Part shown: piece after piece, positions 1 through 8,559 of the stretch
Numbering within the stretch: position 1 is the stretch's first letter
Layout: every line of letters starts with the position of its first letter
NCBI GenBank assembly: GCA_036787895.1
Contig: DAIQOK010000011.1
Location: forward strand, 1-64,000
Direction: 5' to 3'
Length of the DNA stretch: 64,000 bases
Source: UBA7662 sp036787895
GTDB lineage: Bacteria > Bacteroidota > Bacteroidia > UBA7662
Made by a program: the position numbers and the translations under genes
The notes under the pieces: model-generated
What the model was told of the DNA's origin: nothing
The model's input: only the letters and a program-made list of their open reading frames with translations
Databases searched by the model: none

Positions 1-43
1 CTTTTTTCAACCCCCTCAAACCCGTTCAGCGCCGAAGCGGCTG

Positions 44-76
44 CAAAGGTAAGGATGTTTTTGGAAGATTGTCAAA
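44..76 (-). promoter_or_regulatory. Strong leftward promoter, probably of an rRNA operon (P2)
   Basis: Read on the minus strand there is TTTGACA (76 to 70), an 18-nt spacer and TACCTTTG (51 to 44), a full match to the Bacteroidota -33/-7 consensus. The transcript would start near base 40 with GCAGCCGCTTCGGCG and leave the window on the left. AT-rich sequence lies just upstream. A -7 core followed by TTTGCA and a CCGC-type hairpin is how rRNA operons of this phylum commonly begin, so I infer an rRNA operon beyond the edge; the rRNA itself is not visible. Confidence 0.55.
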
Positions 77-138
77 CGATTTGAAAAATTTCTTTTCAGC
101 TGTTTTTTCGTCGTTTCCCGTTCCGTTGAATGGGAGAG

Positions 139-168
139 CAAAGGTAGAAAAGTCATTTGTAAAAGCAA
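139..168 (-). promoter_or_regulatory. Second tandem leftward promoter (P1)
   Basis: On the minus strand TTG (168-166), a 19-nt spacer and TACCTTTG (146-139) match the phylum consensus. Its -7 core is identical to that of the promoter 95 nt further left and points the same way, giving a tandem arrangement typical of highly expressed stable-RNA operons. No coding sequence was found in bases 1-253. Confidence 0.5.
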
Positions 169-253
169 GGCCTGCAAGCAAAATAAAAGCATGAATTTGT
201 CACTAATCTTGCTAAGCTGCTGATAACGAAACTACTGCTTTCTAAATTAATTT

Positions 254-622
254 TCAATATTGGCCAGTACTCAGCAAAACCAGGGTGCACGCCACCTCTA
301 CCGCTATACCTTTCTTTGTCAAACTGCGCTGCCATTCCGGATTTTCGGTGCCGGGATTGAAAATAATACGGCGAGGCTTGAGCTTCTCGACCTCCTCCAT
401 AATCTCAGATTGATGGGCGGGGCCTACATATAAGGTAACCGTATCGACAGTCCCCTGTTCCGGGAAATGTGTATATATAGGTGTGCCTGCTTGTCGACCA
501 ATACGACGGCCAGTAAGCCAAACTTGATGTCCGTAGTGCAGTAGCATCTCAGCAGCCTTATTACTGTAACGTGCCGGGTTTTCAGAAGCACCCAGTACGA
601 GGGTTATTGGGGATTGTGCCAT
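254..622 (-). CDS. CoA-binding domain protein (CoA_binding_2, YccU-like)
   Basis: Small cytoplasmic protein of 122 residues, the usual length of the stand-alone CoA-binding Rossmann family. Residues 7-20 (VLGASENPARYSNK) carry the family nucleotide-binding turn, and the C-terminal half has the conserved FNPGTENPE segment followed by ACTLVLL, whose cysteine is conserved in the family. The family binds CoA or related dinucleotides in crystal structures; its physiological role is unsettled. The start lies inside the 3' end of the upstream flavoprotein gene (19-nt overlap), so the two are co-transcribed and probably translationally coupled. Confidence 0.88.
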   Translation of the reverse strand: MAQSPITLVLGASENPARYSNKAAEMLLHYGHQVWLTGRRIGRQAGTPIYTHFPEQGTVDTVTLYVGPAHQSEIMEEVEKLKPRRIIFNPGTENPEWQRSLTKKGIAVEVACTLVLLSTGQY

Positions 623-2148
623 AATTTCAATTTTCTCACCGCCGCAAGGCCATCCATGGCTGCACTTACAATGCCACCAGCGTAACCAGCGCCTTCGCCC
701 AGCGGGTAGAGATTGTTTAACTGAAGATGCTGAAAGGTTTCCCTGTCGCGTGGAATACGTACCGGTGAGGAGGTTCGGGTTTCAGGTGCTACTAACACAG
801 CTTCGTTCGTAAAATACGCCGGCATCTTTTTGCCAATCATGATTAATGCAGCTTGCAGCCGTTGATGGAAAAAACCAGGCAATACCTCTTTCAGTTCCAC
901 TGCCGTGATGTTGGGCCTGTAACTGCATGCCGGCAAATCTGCCGATATTTTGCTTTTGGTGAAATCAACCAATCTTTGAGCGGGAGCCTGTTGAGCCCCA
1001 CCTCCGAATACATAGGCCTGCTGCTCGATGGCTTGCTGCCAACGTAACATGCGAAAGGCATCATCACCAAATTTCGACGGAACGTCTTCCAGCCGGGTTT
1101 CTACGACAAAACCAGAATTGGCAAAAGGGTTGTTGCGCTTGCTTGGCGACCAACCATTAGTCACAATTTCTCCATCGGCGGTGGCACAGGGGGCAATGAC
1201 ACCACCCGGGCACATACAAAAGGAGTATACTCCTCGCCCATCCGCTTGTTGTACCAAACTGTAACTGGCTGGAGGAAGATAGATGCCCCTATCGCTGCGT
1301 TTGTATTGCAACTCATCAATGATGGTCTGGGGATGCTCGATGCGTACTCCCATGGCGATGGCTTTAGCTTCTATCAGTATGTCGGCTTGGTGAAGACTGT
1401 AATAAATATCGCGTGCAGAATGGCCGGTAGCGAGGAGTAGCTGCTTCACGGGCCAACGCCGGCCATCGGCCAGCAGCAGTGCTGTGAGCCTGTCGGCCGA
1501 TTTCTCCCAGCCACTTACCCGGGTATCGAAATGTACTTCTCCCCCACACCTGATTATATAGTCACGCATTGCCGTGATGAGCGCAGGTAGTTTATTGGTA
1601 CCAATGTGTGGATGAGCATCGACCAAAATATCAGGATCGGCTCCAAAGGCAACCAATATTTCAAGCACCTCATTTATATCGCCTCTTTTGCCGGAGCGTG
1701 TATATAATTTGCCATCCGAGTAAGTGCCTGCTCCTCCTTCCCCAAAACAATAATTTGACTCGGGATTAACTTCGCCTGCACGCGTAATATTCACCAGATC
1801 ACGCCTTCGGGTTCGGACGTCTTTGCCCCTTTCGAGTATGACGGGCTTCAAACCATTTTGAAGACACGCCAAAGCAGCGAACAAACCAGCAGGTCCTGCA
1901 CCAATAATATGTACCTCCGGGGCTTGGTGCACTTTTAACTCAGGCAACGACCCTCCGCTTTTACGTGTAGACAATTCTCCCGGCTCTATTAAAAGACGAA
2001 CTTTGATTTCCCGACTTCGGGCGTCGATTGACCTTTTAAGCAAACGGAAACCCTCCCCTGATTTGATCTCACCTTTTTCTTCTAAAAAAACACGAATAGC
2101 CTGTTGATCAAAACCTATGTGTGGCGGGACGAATATTTCGAGAGGCAT
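604..2148 (-). CDS. FAD-dependent oxidoreductase of the COG2509 family
   Basis: A 514-residue flavoprotein. Residues 1-75 form the N-terminal cap typical of COG2509. The dinucleotide-binding motif GAGPAG is at 83-88, followed by an acidic strand end (LERGKD, about 105-110) expected to hold the FAD ribose. NYCFGEGGAGTYSDGKLYTR (about 132-151) is a family signature, and the C-terminal GEGAGYAGGI (about 490) closes the FAD site. Substrate and pathway are unknown for this family. It is first in a two-gene operon with the CoA-binding protein. Its start is divergent from dnaB across about 170 bp that hold DnaA-box-like sites, one of which overlaps the ATG. Confidence 0.9.
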   Translation of the reverse strand: MPLEIFVPPHIGFDQQAIRVFLEEKGEIKSGEGFRLLKRSIDARSREIKVRLLIEPGELSTRKSGGSLPELKVHQAPEVHIIGAGPAGLFAALACLQNGLKPVILERGKDVRTRRRDLVNITRAGEVNPESNYCFGEGGAGTYSDGKLYTRSGKRGDINEVLEILVAFGADPDILVDAHPHIGTNKLPALITAMRDYIIRCGGEVHFDTRVSGWEKSADRLTALLLADGRRWPVKQLLLATGHSARDIYYSLHQADILIEAKAIAMGVRIEHPQTIIDELQYKRSDRGIYLPPASYSLVQQADGRGVYSFCMCPGGVIAPCATADGEIVTNGWSPSKRNNPFANSGFVVETRLEDVPSKFGDDAFRMLRWQQAIEQQAYVFGGGAQQAPAQRLVDFTKSKISADLPACSYRPNITAVELKEVLPGFFHQRLQAALIMIGKKMPAYFTNEAVLVAPETRTSSPVRIPRDRETFQHLQLNNLYPLGEGAGYAGGIVSAAMDGLAAVRKLKLWHNPQ

Positions 2149-2205
2149 GTGTATATGTTCAGGCTTACCAACAGCTTATCCACTTTTTTTACTGAATGTG
2201 TATAA
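2148..2205. promoter_or_regulatory. Cluster of DnaA-box-like 9-mers
   Basis: TTATCCACT lies at 2176-2184 on the plus strand (8 of 9 bases of TTATCCACA). TTATACACA lies on the minus strand at 2205-2197 (a full match to TTATNCACA). A weaker inverted copy, TGTGTATAT, is at 2148-2156. The two best sites are 21 bp apart, about two helical turns. The cluster sits in the divergent spacer between the COG2509 gene and dnaB, so DnaA control of dnaB, or part of an origin, is possible; the sequence does not decide between them. Confidence 0.45.
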
Positions 2206-2285
2206 GCATCAGCCACAAAAATAAGCTATCCCATTCAACTCTCAGGAGTGCATTCTTATTCCCACATAAATTGCATATGATTTAG

Positions 2286-2316
2286 TTGCTACAGCCTGAA
2301 TCTTGACCTAAGTTTG
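2286..2316 (+). promoter_or_regulatory. dnaB promoter, ending at the start codon
   Basis: TTG (2286-2288), a 20-nt spacer and TAAGTTTG (2309-2316) fit the Bacteroidota promoter exactly. The -7 core ends 5 nt before ATG 2322. Transcription would therefore begin at or within a base or two of the start codon, giving a leaderless dnaB mRNA. The alternative GTG at 2316 would lie inside the promoter core. Confidence 0.6.
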
Positions 2317-2321
2317 TGGCT

Positions 2322-3872
2322 ATGGAAGACAGCATACGCCCTGCATCAAATTTTATTGGTCAGAACACCCGTAATTTTCGAAAAAACCAAGATGCCACGG
2401 GCCCGATACTTGGCAAAATTCAACCTCAGGCCATTGAATTGGAAGAAGCGGTACTTGGAGCTCTTATGCTCGAGAAAGAAGCGCTTTCCCAGGTTATTGA
2501 TATTCTTAAACCGGACTCGTTTTATGTAGAAGCCAATCGACATGTATTCCAAGCTATACAAAGCCTCTTTAATGCTTCTAAGCCTGTAGACCTGCTCACA
2601 GTAACCCAGGAATTGCGTTCAGTAGGTTTTTTAGACAAAGTAGGTGGTGCCTATTATATCTCCGAACTCACCAATCGCGTAGCATCGGCAGCGAATGTTG
2701 AATTCCATGCCCGCATCATACTCGAAAAATATATACTCCGGGAACTCATTCGAATCTCCAGCGACATTACCAAAAATGCCTTTGAAGAAACTACCGACGT
2801 ATTCGACCTGCTTGACCGGGCAGAAACTGAGCTATTTTCTGTTGCTGAACAAAACATCCGGAGGAATAGTGAGAATATGAATTCGCTGGTCTACAAAGCC
2901 ATCAAACAAATCGAAGAGATTAGTAAACAGGAAGATGGTTTGTCGGGTGTGCCGTCGGGCTTTACCGATTTGGATCGCATCACCAATGGCTGGCAAAAAT
3001 CTACCTTAAATATCATAGCGGCGCGACCGGCTATGGGTAAAACTGCCTTTGTGCTAAGTCTGGCCCGAAATGCAGCAGTAGATTACAAAAAAGGAGTTGC
3101 CTTTTTCTCCCTCGAAATGTCCTCCATTGAATTGGTAAATCGTTTGTTGTCGGGAGAAGCCGAAATTGAAGCTGAAAAGCTTAAAAAAGGTACACTTGCC
3201 GACCATGAATGGCAGCAATTAAATACCCGCATCAAAAAACTATCAGAAGCTCCTCTGTTTATTGATGACACACCTCAACTTACCATGTTTGAGTTACGCG
3301 CCAAATGCCGACGTCTTAAATCACAACATGATATCCAAATGATTATCATTGACTATTTGCAGTTGATGAGTGGTGGTCCGGAAGCAGGCGCTAATGGTAA
3401 CCGGGAACAAGTAATCGCCAGTATTTCACGAGGATTAAAGGCCTTGGCTAAGGAACTAAGTGTACCCGTACTCGCGCTATCTCAGTTGAGTCGTGCGGTT
3501 GAGCAACGTGGTGGTGATAAAAAGCCGCAGCTCTCTGATTTACGTGAATCGGGTTCAATCGAGCAGGATGCGGATATGGTTATGTTTATTTACCGACCGG
3601 AATACTATAAAATGGAAGCCGCGGCGCAGGAAGTACAATTCGACGGTTTCTCTCAAATTTTGATTGCCAAACACCGGAATGGCCAAACTGGCGACGTAAA
3701 TCTGAAATTTGTCAATAAGTACGCAAAATTTGTAAATCCGGATACTGACTTTGCCCAATTCCAAACAGGCGTTCCTTACGGCGCAGGGGGAGGTGATTAT
3801 TACGGAGAAAGCACGCCTGGTGTTAAAATAATGCCATCTAAAATGAATAATCTGAACGATTCAGATTTCTGA
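2322..3872 (+). CDS. dnaB: Replicative DNA helicase DnaB
   Basis: Hexameric 5'-3' helicase of the replication fork, 516 residues. The N-terminal domain starts near residue 33 (QPQAIELEEAVLGALMLEKE). After a linker comes the RecA-like C-terminal domain with Walker A ARPAMGKT (about 234-241), Walker B MIIIDYLQLM (about 340-350) and SGSIEQDADMVMFIYRPEYY (about 410). No intein interrupts the ATPase motifs, and length is normal for the phylum. Of the two possible starts I prefer ATG 2322 over GTG 2316, because the promoter core covers the GTG. The stop is separated by a single base from the ung start, so the two genes form an operon. Confidence 0.97.
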   Translation: MEDSIRPASNFIGQNTRNFRKNQDATGPILGKIQPQAIELEEAVLGALMLEKEALSQVIDILKPDSFYVEANRHVFQAIQSLFNASKPVDLLTVTQELRSVGFLDKVGGAYYISELTNRVASAANVEFHARIILEKYILRELIRISSDITKNAFEETTDVFDLLDRAETELFSVAEQNIRRNSENMNSLVYKAIKQIEEISKQEDGLSGVPSGFTDLDRITNGWQKSTLNIIAARPAMGKTAFVLSLARNAAVDYKKGVAFFSLEMSSIELVNRLLSGEAEIEAEKLKKGTLADHEWQQLNTRIKKLSEAPLFIDDTPQLTMFELRAKCRRLKSQHDIQMIIIDYLQLMSGGPEAGANGNREQVIASISRGLKALAKELSVPVLALSQLSRAVEQRGGDKKPQLSDLRESGSIEQDADMVMFIYRPEYYKMEAAAQEVQFDGFSQILIAKHRNGQTGDVNLKFVNKYAKFVNPDTDFAQFQTGVPYGAGGGDYYGESTPGVKIMPSKMNNLNDSDF

Positions 3873-3873
3873 T

Positions 3874-4542
3874 ATGTTGGAGCAACTTTTGGATAAAAGT
3901 TGGCTGAACCTTTTGAAACCGGAATTCGATCAGCCGTATTTTCAAGAACTTCTTAATTTCATTCAAGAAGAGAAGAAAAAGGGCCATCTAATCTATCCGG
4001 AAGAAAAGCTGATTTTCAATGCGCTTAATAGCTGTCCTTTTGATCAGGTGAAAGTGATCATTCTTGGGCAGGATCCTTACCATGGGGCCGGTCAGGCCAA
4101 CGGTCTTGCATTTTCAGTAGCTGAAGGAATGGCAATTCCTCCTTCACTACGTAACATTTACAAGGAACTTCAATCAGATCTTGGTATCCTTCCCAAACAA
4201 AATGGCAATCTGAAACATTGGGCAAATCAAGGTGTATTATTGCTCAACACCAGCTTAACGGTAAGAGCTAATGAAGCGGCTTCTCACCAAAAATACGGCT
4301 GGGAACAATTCACCAACCAAATAATAAATTTATTATCGAAAGAAAAATCGGGGCTGGTTTTTTTACTCTGGGGCAACGCAGCGCAAAAAAAAGCCGCTTT
4401 AGTAAATCCAGATAAACACCTGGTACTTAAAGCGGCTCATCCATCCCCTTTGTCGGCTTATAACGGCTTTTTTGGTAGTCGACACTTTTCTTTAGCCAAC
4501 AACTACTTGCAGCAAAGAGGTAGGGCTATAATTCAATGGTGA
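3874..4542 (+). CDS. ung: Uracil-DNA glycosylase, family 1
   Basis: Removes uracil from DNA as the first step of base-excision repair. The water-activating motif GQDPYHGAGQANGLAFSV starts at residue 65, with the catalytic Asp at 67. The DNA-intercalating loop HPSPLSA lies near residue 187, followed by GSRHFSLAN. Length (222) is standard for Ung. The ATG follows the dnaB stop by one base, pairing replication with repair in one transcript. Its stop codon abuts the stop codon of the convergent DUF5723 gene with no base between, and no terminator hairpin is visible there. Confidence 0.97.
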   Translation: MLEQLLDKSWLNLLKPEFDQPYFQELLNFIQEEKKKGHLIYPEEKLIFNALNSCPFDQVKVIILGQDPYHGAGQANGLAFSVAEGMAIPPSLRNIYKELQSDLGILPKQNGNLKHWANQGVLLLNTSLTVRANEAASHQKYGWEQFTNQIINLLSKEKSGLVFLLWGNAAQKKAALVNPDKHLVLKAAHPSPLSAYNGFFGSRHFSLANNYLQQRGRAIIQW

Positions 4543-5931
4543 TTATAAATCTCCAGCATCAAAAACTTCAACATCTTCTATAACCGGTGTTTTGTCTTTG
4601 TAGCCACGCATACCAAACAAGATGTTCAGGCCAAGACGAATATTAAATGTACTCACATTACCTTGATTGCCAAGAGCGAGTAAATTATCAGCAACAGTAT
4701 AAACCTGAACAGGACCAAGCTTAACGGCTAAAGCACCACCTAAGTTATCAAAAGAGCCAGGAGATACAGTATAATTGGCTCGGAGATATAAAAGATTCCA
4801 GATGTTCGACTGATAAAACGCTGTAAACGCTGGATAAAAAGCGTCGCTGTAACGATTCCCTGAAAAAATCACCCCTAACTGATTTCCCTTGAGAAATTCA
4901 TAACTCGCACTTACCAAATAACGTGTATTCAGCTGCGTGGTGAATTCTTTGCCAGGTTCTACCCGATTAATTTTAAAAGCTGTGCTCAAAGAATCTGCAA
5001 CACCACTAAATGGATCACCATTGTCATTTTCACCCACATTAACACTTCCGCCTCTGTAAGTGAAACTTCCACTGTCGGAAACTAAACTCGTCAAATCATT
5101 AGCCCAACGTATACTTCCCAAATCAGTAACACTGGCAGAAATCATCAATCGTTTGGTAATTTTATACGCTAAGCCAAAGTCGAAAGCCGTTCCATTGTTA
5201 CCTGGCGAAAAAGCCAAATTCATTACATCCAGGTTGCCGCCGCCTCCCAAGGTATTCAAATTAGATGCATTGTAGCGAAAATTATTGGTCACCACCAAAC
5301 TGTCTGTCTGCCAATTAATGCCACCTTGGGCATATTCAGTCTGGCCACCTGCTGCACCACTTAGGTATTTAAATCGAACGCCAACATTCAACCTCTTGGT
5401 AATTTCACGTGAATAACCCACGTGATATGCCAAATAAGCTTTTACATTGATGTCAATATCGTTCAAACTTACTGGATTATCCCTAAAATATGGATCTAAA
5501 CTTCCATTCTGAACCAAACGCAGCAAGTCAACGGGAAGGCTATAGCGAGTCTGAAGTACCTGATAGGCGCCAAAGCTTAAAAAGTTTTTACGTCCCATCC
5601 TGAAACCCAAATGAAATAAATCAGCTTGCTGTTCGATGTTGAAAGAGAAGGTTTTACCGGCACGCTCTTCATATAATTTGCTAAAATCGAGCATGGAGCT
5701 ATCACCCACCTCGCGGATAATGTCATCTAGAACGAATGATGGGTTGTAATAATTGACATAAAAGGAGTTCACAACCGGTAAGCCCAGAAAAAACTTAGCC
5801 TGTGGCATAATAGCCGGATTGGTAAAAGTCGATTGTGGTACTCCAGTAAACTGATGAAGTCCGAGATTAAACTGCGCCAGTGCCGGACCAGCCACAAATA
5901 AAGCGAAAAACAGGGTATAAATACGTTTCAT
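4543..5931 (-). CDS. DUF5723-family outer-membrane beta-barrel protein
   Basis: A 462-residue exported protein. Signal peptide MKRIYTLFFALFVAGPALAQ is cleaved before FNLG. The mature start has the family pattern of an asparagine-proline turn (TFTNPAIMPQAKFFLGLP), and the remainder consists of alternating short amphipathic strands with Gly and Tyr/Phe turns, ending in a C-terminal strand plus a short acidic tail (EDVEVFDAGDL). Function of the family is not known. The gene lies 14 nt downstream of a large lipoprotein gene and is almost certainly co-transcribed with it, so a barrel plus surface-lipoprotein pair is likely. Confidence 0.82.
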   Translation of the reverse strand: MKRIYTLFFALFVAGPALAQFNLGLHQFTGVPQSTFTNPAIMPQAKFFLGLPVVNSFYVNYYNPSFVLDDIIREVGDSSMLDFSKLYEERAGKTFSFNIEQQADLFHLGFRMGRKNFLSFGAYQVLQTRYSLPVDLLRLVQNGSLDPYFRDNPVSLNDIDINVKAYLAYHVGYSREITKRLNVGVRFKYLSGAAGGQTEYAQGGINWQTDSLVVTNNFRYNASNLNTLGGGGNLDVMNLAFSPGNNGTAFDFGLAYKITKRLMISASVTDLGSIRWANDLTSLVSDSGSFTYRGGSVNVGENDNGDPFSGVADSLSTAFKINRVEPGKEFTTQLNTRYLVSASYEFLKGNQLGVIFSGNRYSDAFYPAFTAFYQSNIWNLLYLRANYTVSPGSFDNLGGALAVKLGPVQVYTVADNLLALGNQGNVSTFNIRLGLNILFGMRGYKDKTPVIEDVEVFDAGDL

Positions 5932-5945
5932 AGGTAGTTTCGGGC

Positions 5946-8030
5946 TTAGAGCAGACCTTTTACTTTTGCTTCGATGAGAATACGAACGGCTAGACTGTAG
6001 TCCGTGTAGAGTTTTGCCACAGTGGTGCCACCATTTCCTGTGTTCATCCGGAAAGTAAGGGCCATTTTTTTGGCATTTTTCAAATTTTGTATTGTTGCTG
6101 CATTCAAATCAACAGTAGCTGTATTCCGACTGGCCAAATTTACTCGTCCATTAATATCAACCGAAGCGGCCTGCACAAAAGGAACAGTGGTACTGTAAAC
6201 TTGGGTACCTGTTGAATCCAGCCAGGTCAGATCAAGATTGATATCAAATGGAAACCGATTAGTATTCTGCAAAATCAATTTCGCGCCTACGATCTGCATG
6301 CCTGATCCGTCATTATTACCGAAAGTTGACGCACCATCAAAATCGGAGGTATCCGCAAACCGCAAATTACCTGCACTCAACTCTAACGGCAGCTCCATTT
6401 CCATATCGATTCTAATCTTGCTATTATCGGTAAGGAAATTGGCGCCAGCATTCCCTGCCGGATTTAGCAAAACTGTTCCTCCGTAGGTTATTGTATCTGG
6501 TGGAAGTGATAGTAACTGGGCAATTTGGCTGTTATTTTTATTGTAACTTACTATTCCATTAGCAACAGTATTGGGCACAGTTGGGAAAGGCAACAAGCTT
6601 GGCGTTGCATTTAAACTCACCGTGCCGTTAGTTGCAGATATACCTGTCATATTCAATCCCAACCGAATCGGTGCTCCTATTGAATTAGCGATTTTCAATT
6701 GAACATCAGGGCTGGCGAATAAAAAGTCGCCTCCCAATTCTCTCAAAAATGCTAAATCCAACTCAAGTTTACCTGGATCAATAGTGATGTTTTTCTGACC
6801 AAAGTAGCCTTCTATATAGGAGAATTCAATGTCCTGAAAGCCATAACTCACATTGATTGCGTTTGAAGAATCAATTGGCTTAAGTGTACCTGAAGAAACC
6901 AATTTCGCCTGTACAATAACAGGTATCTGGTTGAAAGGCTGAGCACTATTGGTTGTCAAATCAATGGTAGCATTGGTTAAGTCAATGACCCAGGAAGTAG
7001 TCGCATTTGAAGCCACGTCGATAGAGTCGAGGATAGGAACATTATTCTTCGAAATGCCAGGCATACTTACAATAATGCGTATCGGCTCTGAAATCGAAGA
7101 CTGGAAATTAAAATTGATTTCGCCATCCTTCAAATCGATGGTGTAAAGTTCTTCATTGTCTGTCGTAGCAAAGTCTACGTTGGTTGTATCTGCTGCAAAT
7201 TCCTGGCTTGGGATCCTCACTACACCTCCAATTACGGTCAGGTTATTTCCTGTGGCTTCGATAGATAGCTGACTGGCCAAACTTATTAGGCTTGCAACTG
7301 GGTTACCATTAGATTCAATTTTTGTAATGGTAATTTGAATGTCGTTATCCATGGTCTTGCCGGCCAAAGGAATGGAGCGTAATTGTGTAGCACCGGGTTG
7401 AACATTACCAAATCGCGCAAAACCTAAGGATGCGCCTCCAACATTACTTAATTCAAATACCAGTGAGTCGAGTGGCGTTGGATACCCATTAATTAGTGTA
7501 AAGTCCAGACTTCCTGAGGCGAAATTTACAGTTGAGAACTCCGTAAGGGCAGGCATAGGATAGGTACCACCCGTTTGAGAAGGTATTGATGGGAATGGCG
7601 CAGTTATACCGTTCAATGCAGCTATGGCATTTGCCGTTGCTGGATTTAGATTATTCAGGAGCTCACTTAACGCTATGACACGATTGGTTGTAAAATTATC
7701 AATACTGATTTCCCCCAGCTTCATGGATTGGGTAGTAGGGGCTTGTGAAGGTATATCGATAATATCGGCAACCGACTGCTCAGCCAGTGAATCCTGGGCA
7801 AAAGCAATTTTTATACTTGAATCAGGATTGAAGATCAAGGTTGAATCTTCGGTAATTAAGTTTTTAAGCGTGATGTTAAAGGTAGATACCGGAACGCCAA
7901 ATCCTTGCTCCCAATCGGGTTTCATAAAGTTCTTTGGCTTATATTTGTCCTTAATACATGCCGTTAGGATAAAAACAAATACCAATGGCAGTACCAGTTT
8001 AAAACTGGATGAAATTCGAAACATATTCAT
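5946..8030 (-). CDS. Large outer-membrane lipoprotein of unknown function
   Basis: About 694 residues. The signal peptide ends in a lipobox (ILTAC, Cys at 25), followed by IKDKYKPKN, which resembles the Lys/Asp-rich surface-export signal of Bacteroidota lipoproteins. The mature chain is beta-rich, with repeated stretches such as PLDSLVFELSNV and APIRLGLNMTGIS that suggest several immunoglobulin-like or jelly-roll modules. I chose ATG 8030 (another ATG is at 8024) because a good promoter lies immediately upstream; the longer reading from 8147 would bury that promoter and put a 40-residue extension before a perfect lipoprotein signal. It is followed by the DUF5723 barrel. No enzyme motif was recognised. 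Confidence 0.75.
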   Translation of the reverse strand: MNMFRISSSFKLVLPLVFVFILTACIKDKYKPKNFMKPDWEQGFGVPVSTFNITLKNLITEDSTLIFNPDSSIKIAFAQDSLAEQSVADIIDIPSQAPTTQSMKLGEISIDNFTTNRVIALSELLNNLNPATANAIAALNGITAPFPSIPSQTGGTYPMPALTEFSTVNFASGSLDFTLINGYPTPLDSLVFELSNVGGASLGFARFGNVQPGATQLRSIPLAGKTMDNDIQITITKIESNGNPVASLISLASQLSIEATGNNLTVIGGVVRIPSQEFAADTTNVDFATTDNEELYTIDLKDGEINFNFQSSISEPIRIIVSMPGISKNNVPILDSIDVASNATTSWVIDLTNATIDLTTNSAQPFNQIPVIVQAKLVSSGTLKPIDSSNAINVSYGFQDIEFSYIEGYFGQKNITIDPGKLELDLAFLRELGGDFLFASPDVQLKIANSIGAPIRLGLNMTGISATNGTVSLNATPSLLPFPTVPNTVANGIVSYNKNNSQIAQLLSLPPDTITYGGTVLLNPAGNAGANFLTDNSKIRIDMEMELPLELSAGNLRFADTSDFDGASTFGNNDGSGMQIVGAKLILQNTNRFPFDINLDLTWLDSTGTQVYSTTVPFVQAASVDINGRVNLASRNTATVDLNAATIQNLKNAKKMALTFRMNTGNGGTTVAKLYTDYSLAVRILIEAKVKGLL

Positions 8031-8051
8031 AGGTTTAGCTGCAAAATCTCC

Positions 8052-8081
8052 CAAACTTACCAAAAGGATGAACAGCTTCAA
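8052..8081 (-). promoter_or_regulatory. Promoter of the lipoprotein-DUF5723 operon
   Basis: On the minus strand TTG (8081-8079), a 19-nt spacer and TAAGTTTG (8059-8052) match the phylum consensus. Transcription from about 8048 leaves a leader of roughly 18 nt before ATG 8030, which decides the start of the lipoprotein gene. Confidence 0.65.
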
Positions 8082-8126
8082 AAAAAGCTGGCTTAAATTA
8101 TTGTGAAATACCCAAATTATGGTAGA

Positions 8127-8519
8127 ATGACCCCCAACTTTCCACATAAATTCTTAGCCTTTACGGCTCTACTCGGTGCATTTACAGTTATTGCAGGTGC
8201 CTTCGGCGCACATGCTTTGGCCGACCGCTTACCCGCCAATGCATTGGAAGTCTGGAAAACAGCGGTATTTTATCAATTTGTACACGTCTTAGCAATACTT
8301 GCCTTGCCAACCGGGAAACAAACTAATTTATTTTGGCTTGGTGGCGTTTTTCTTTTTTCAGGATCACTTTATGTGTTGTCTACCAACAGCTTACATCAAT
8401 TACCACTTCAATGGTTAGGACCTGTCACGCCTCTTGGTGGCTTGTTATTTATTGCAGGTTGGTTGAGCTACGCCCGCAAATTGTGGCAGGATAAAGCGGA
8501 AAACGGTGGCAAGGCATAA
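8127..8519 (+). CDS. DUF423 (YgdD-like) small membrane protein
   Basis: About 130 residues with four hydrophobic segments. The family signature GAFGAHAL occurs in the first quarter, after the first membrane span, and FVHVLAILAL and LFWLGGVFLFSGSLYVLS form the middle spans. The family is widespread inner-membrane protein of unknown role. ATG 8127 gives the usual family N-terminus; GTG 8103 would add eight unconserved residues. It is divergent from the lipoprotein gene and followed 40 nt later by the aminotransferase gene in the same direction. Confidence 0.85.
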   Translation: MTPNFPHKFLAFTALLGAFTVIAGAFGAHALADRLPANALEVWKTAVFYQFVHVLAILALPTGKQTNLFWLGGVFLFSGSLYVLSTNSLHQLPLQWLGPVTPLGGLLFIAGWLSYARKLWQDKAENGGKA

Positions 8520-8559
8520 AAAAACCTTTTAACTTCGACGCTTCACCATCAATCGTACC

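Noticed and set aside
2148..2315. Calling this spacer oriC outright
   Set aside because: Only two good DnaA boxes, no clear AT-rich unwinding element, and no dnaA or skew information in the window.
7624..8106. 160-codon plus-strand frame opposite the lipoprotein gene
   Set aside because: It lies antisense to the signal peptide and promoter of the lipoprotein and shows no domain.
8031..8147. N-terminal extension of the large lipoprotein to 8147
   Set aside because: It would bury a full promoter at 8052-8081 and precede a complete lipoprotein signal peptide at ATG 8030.
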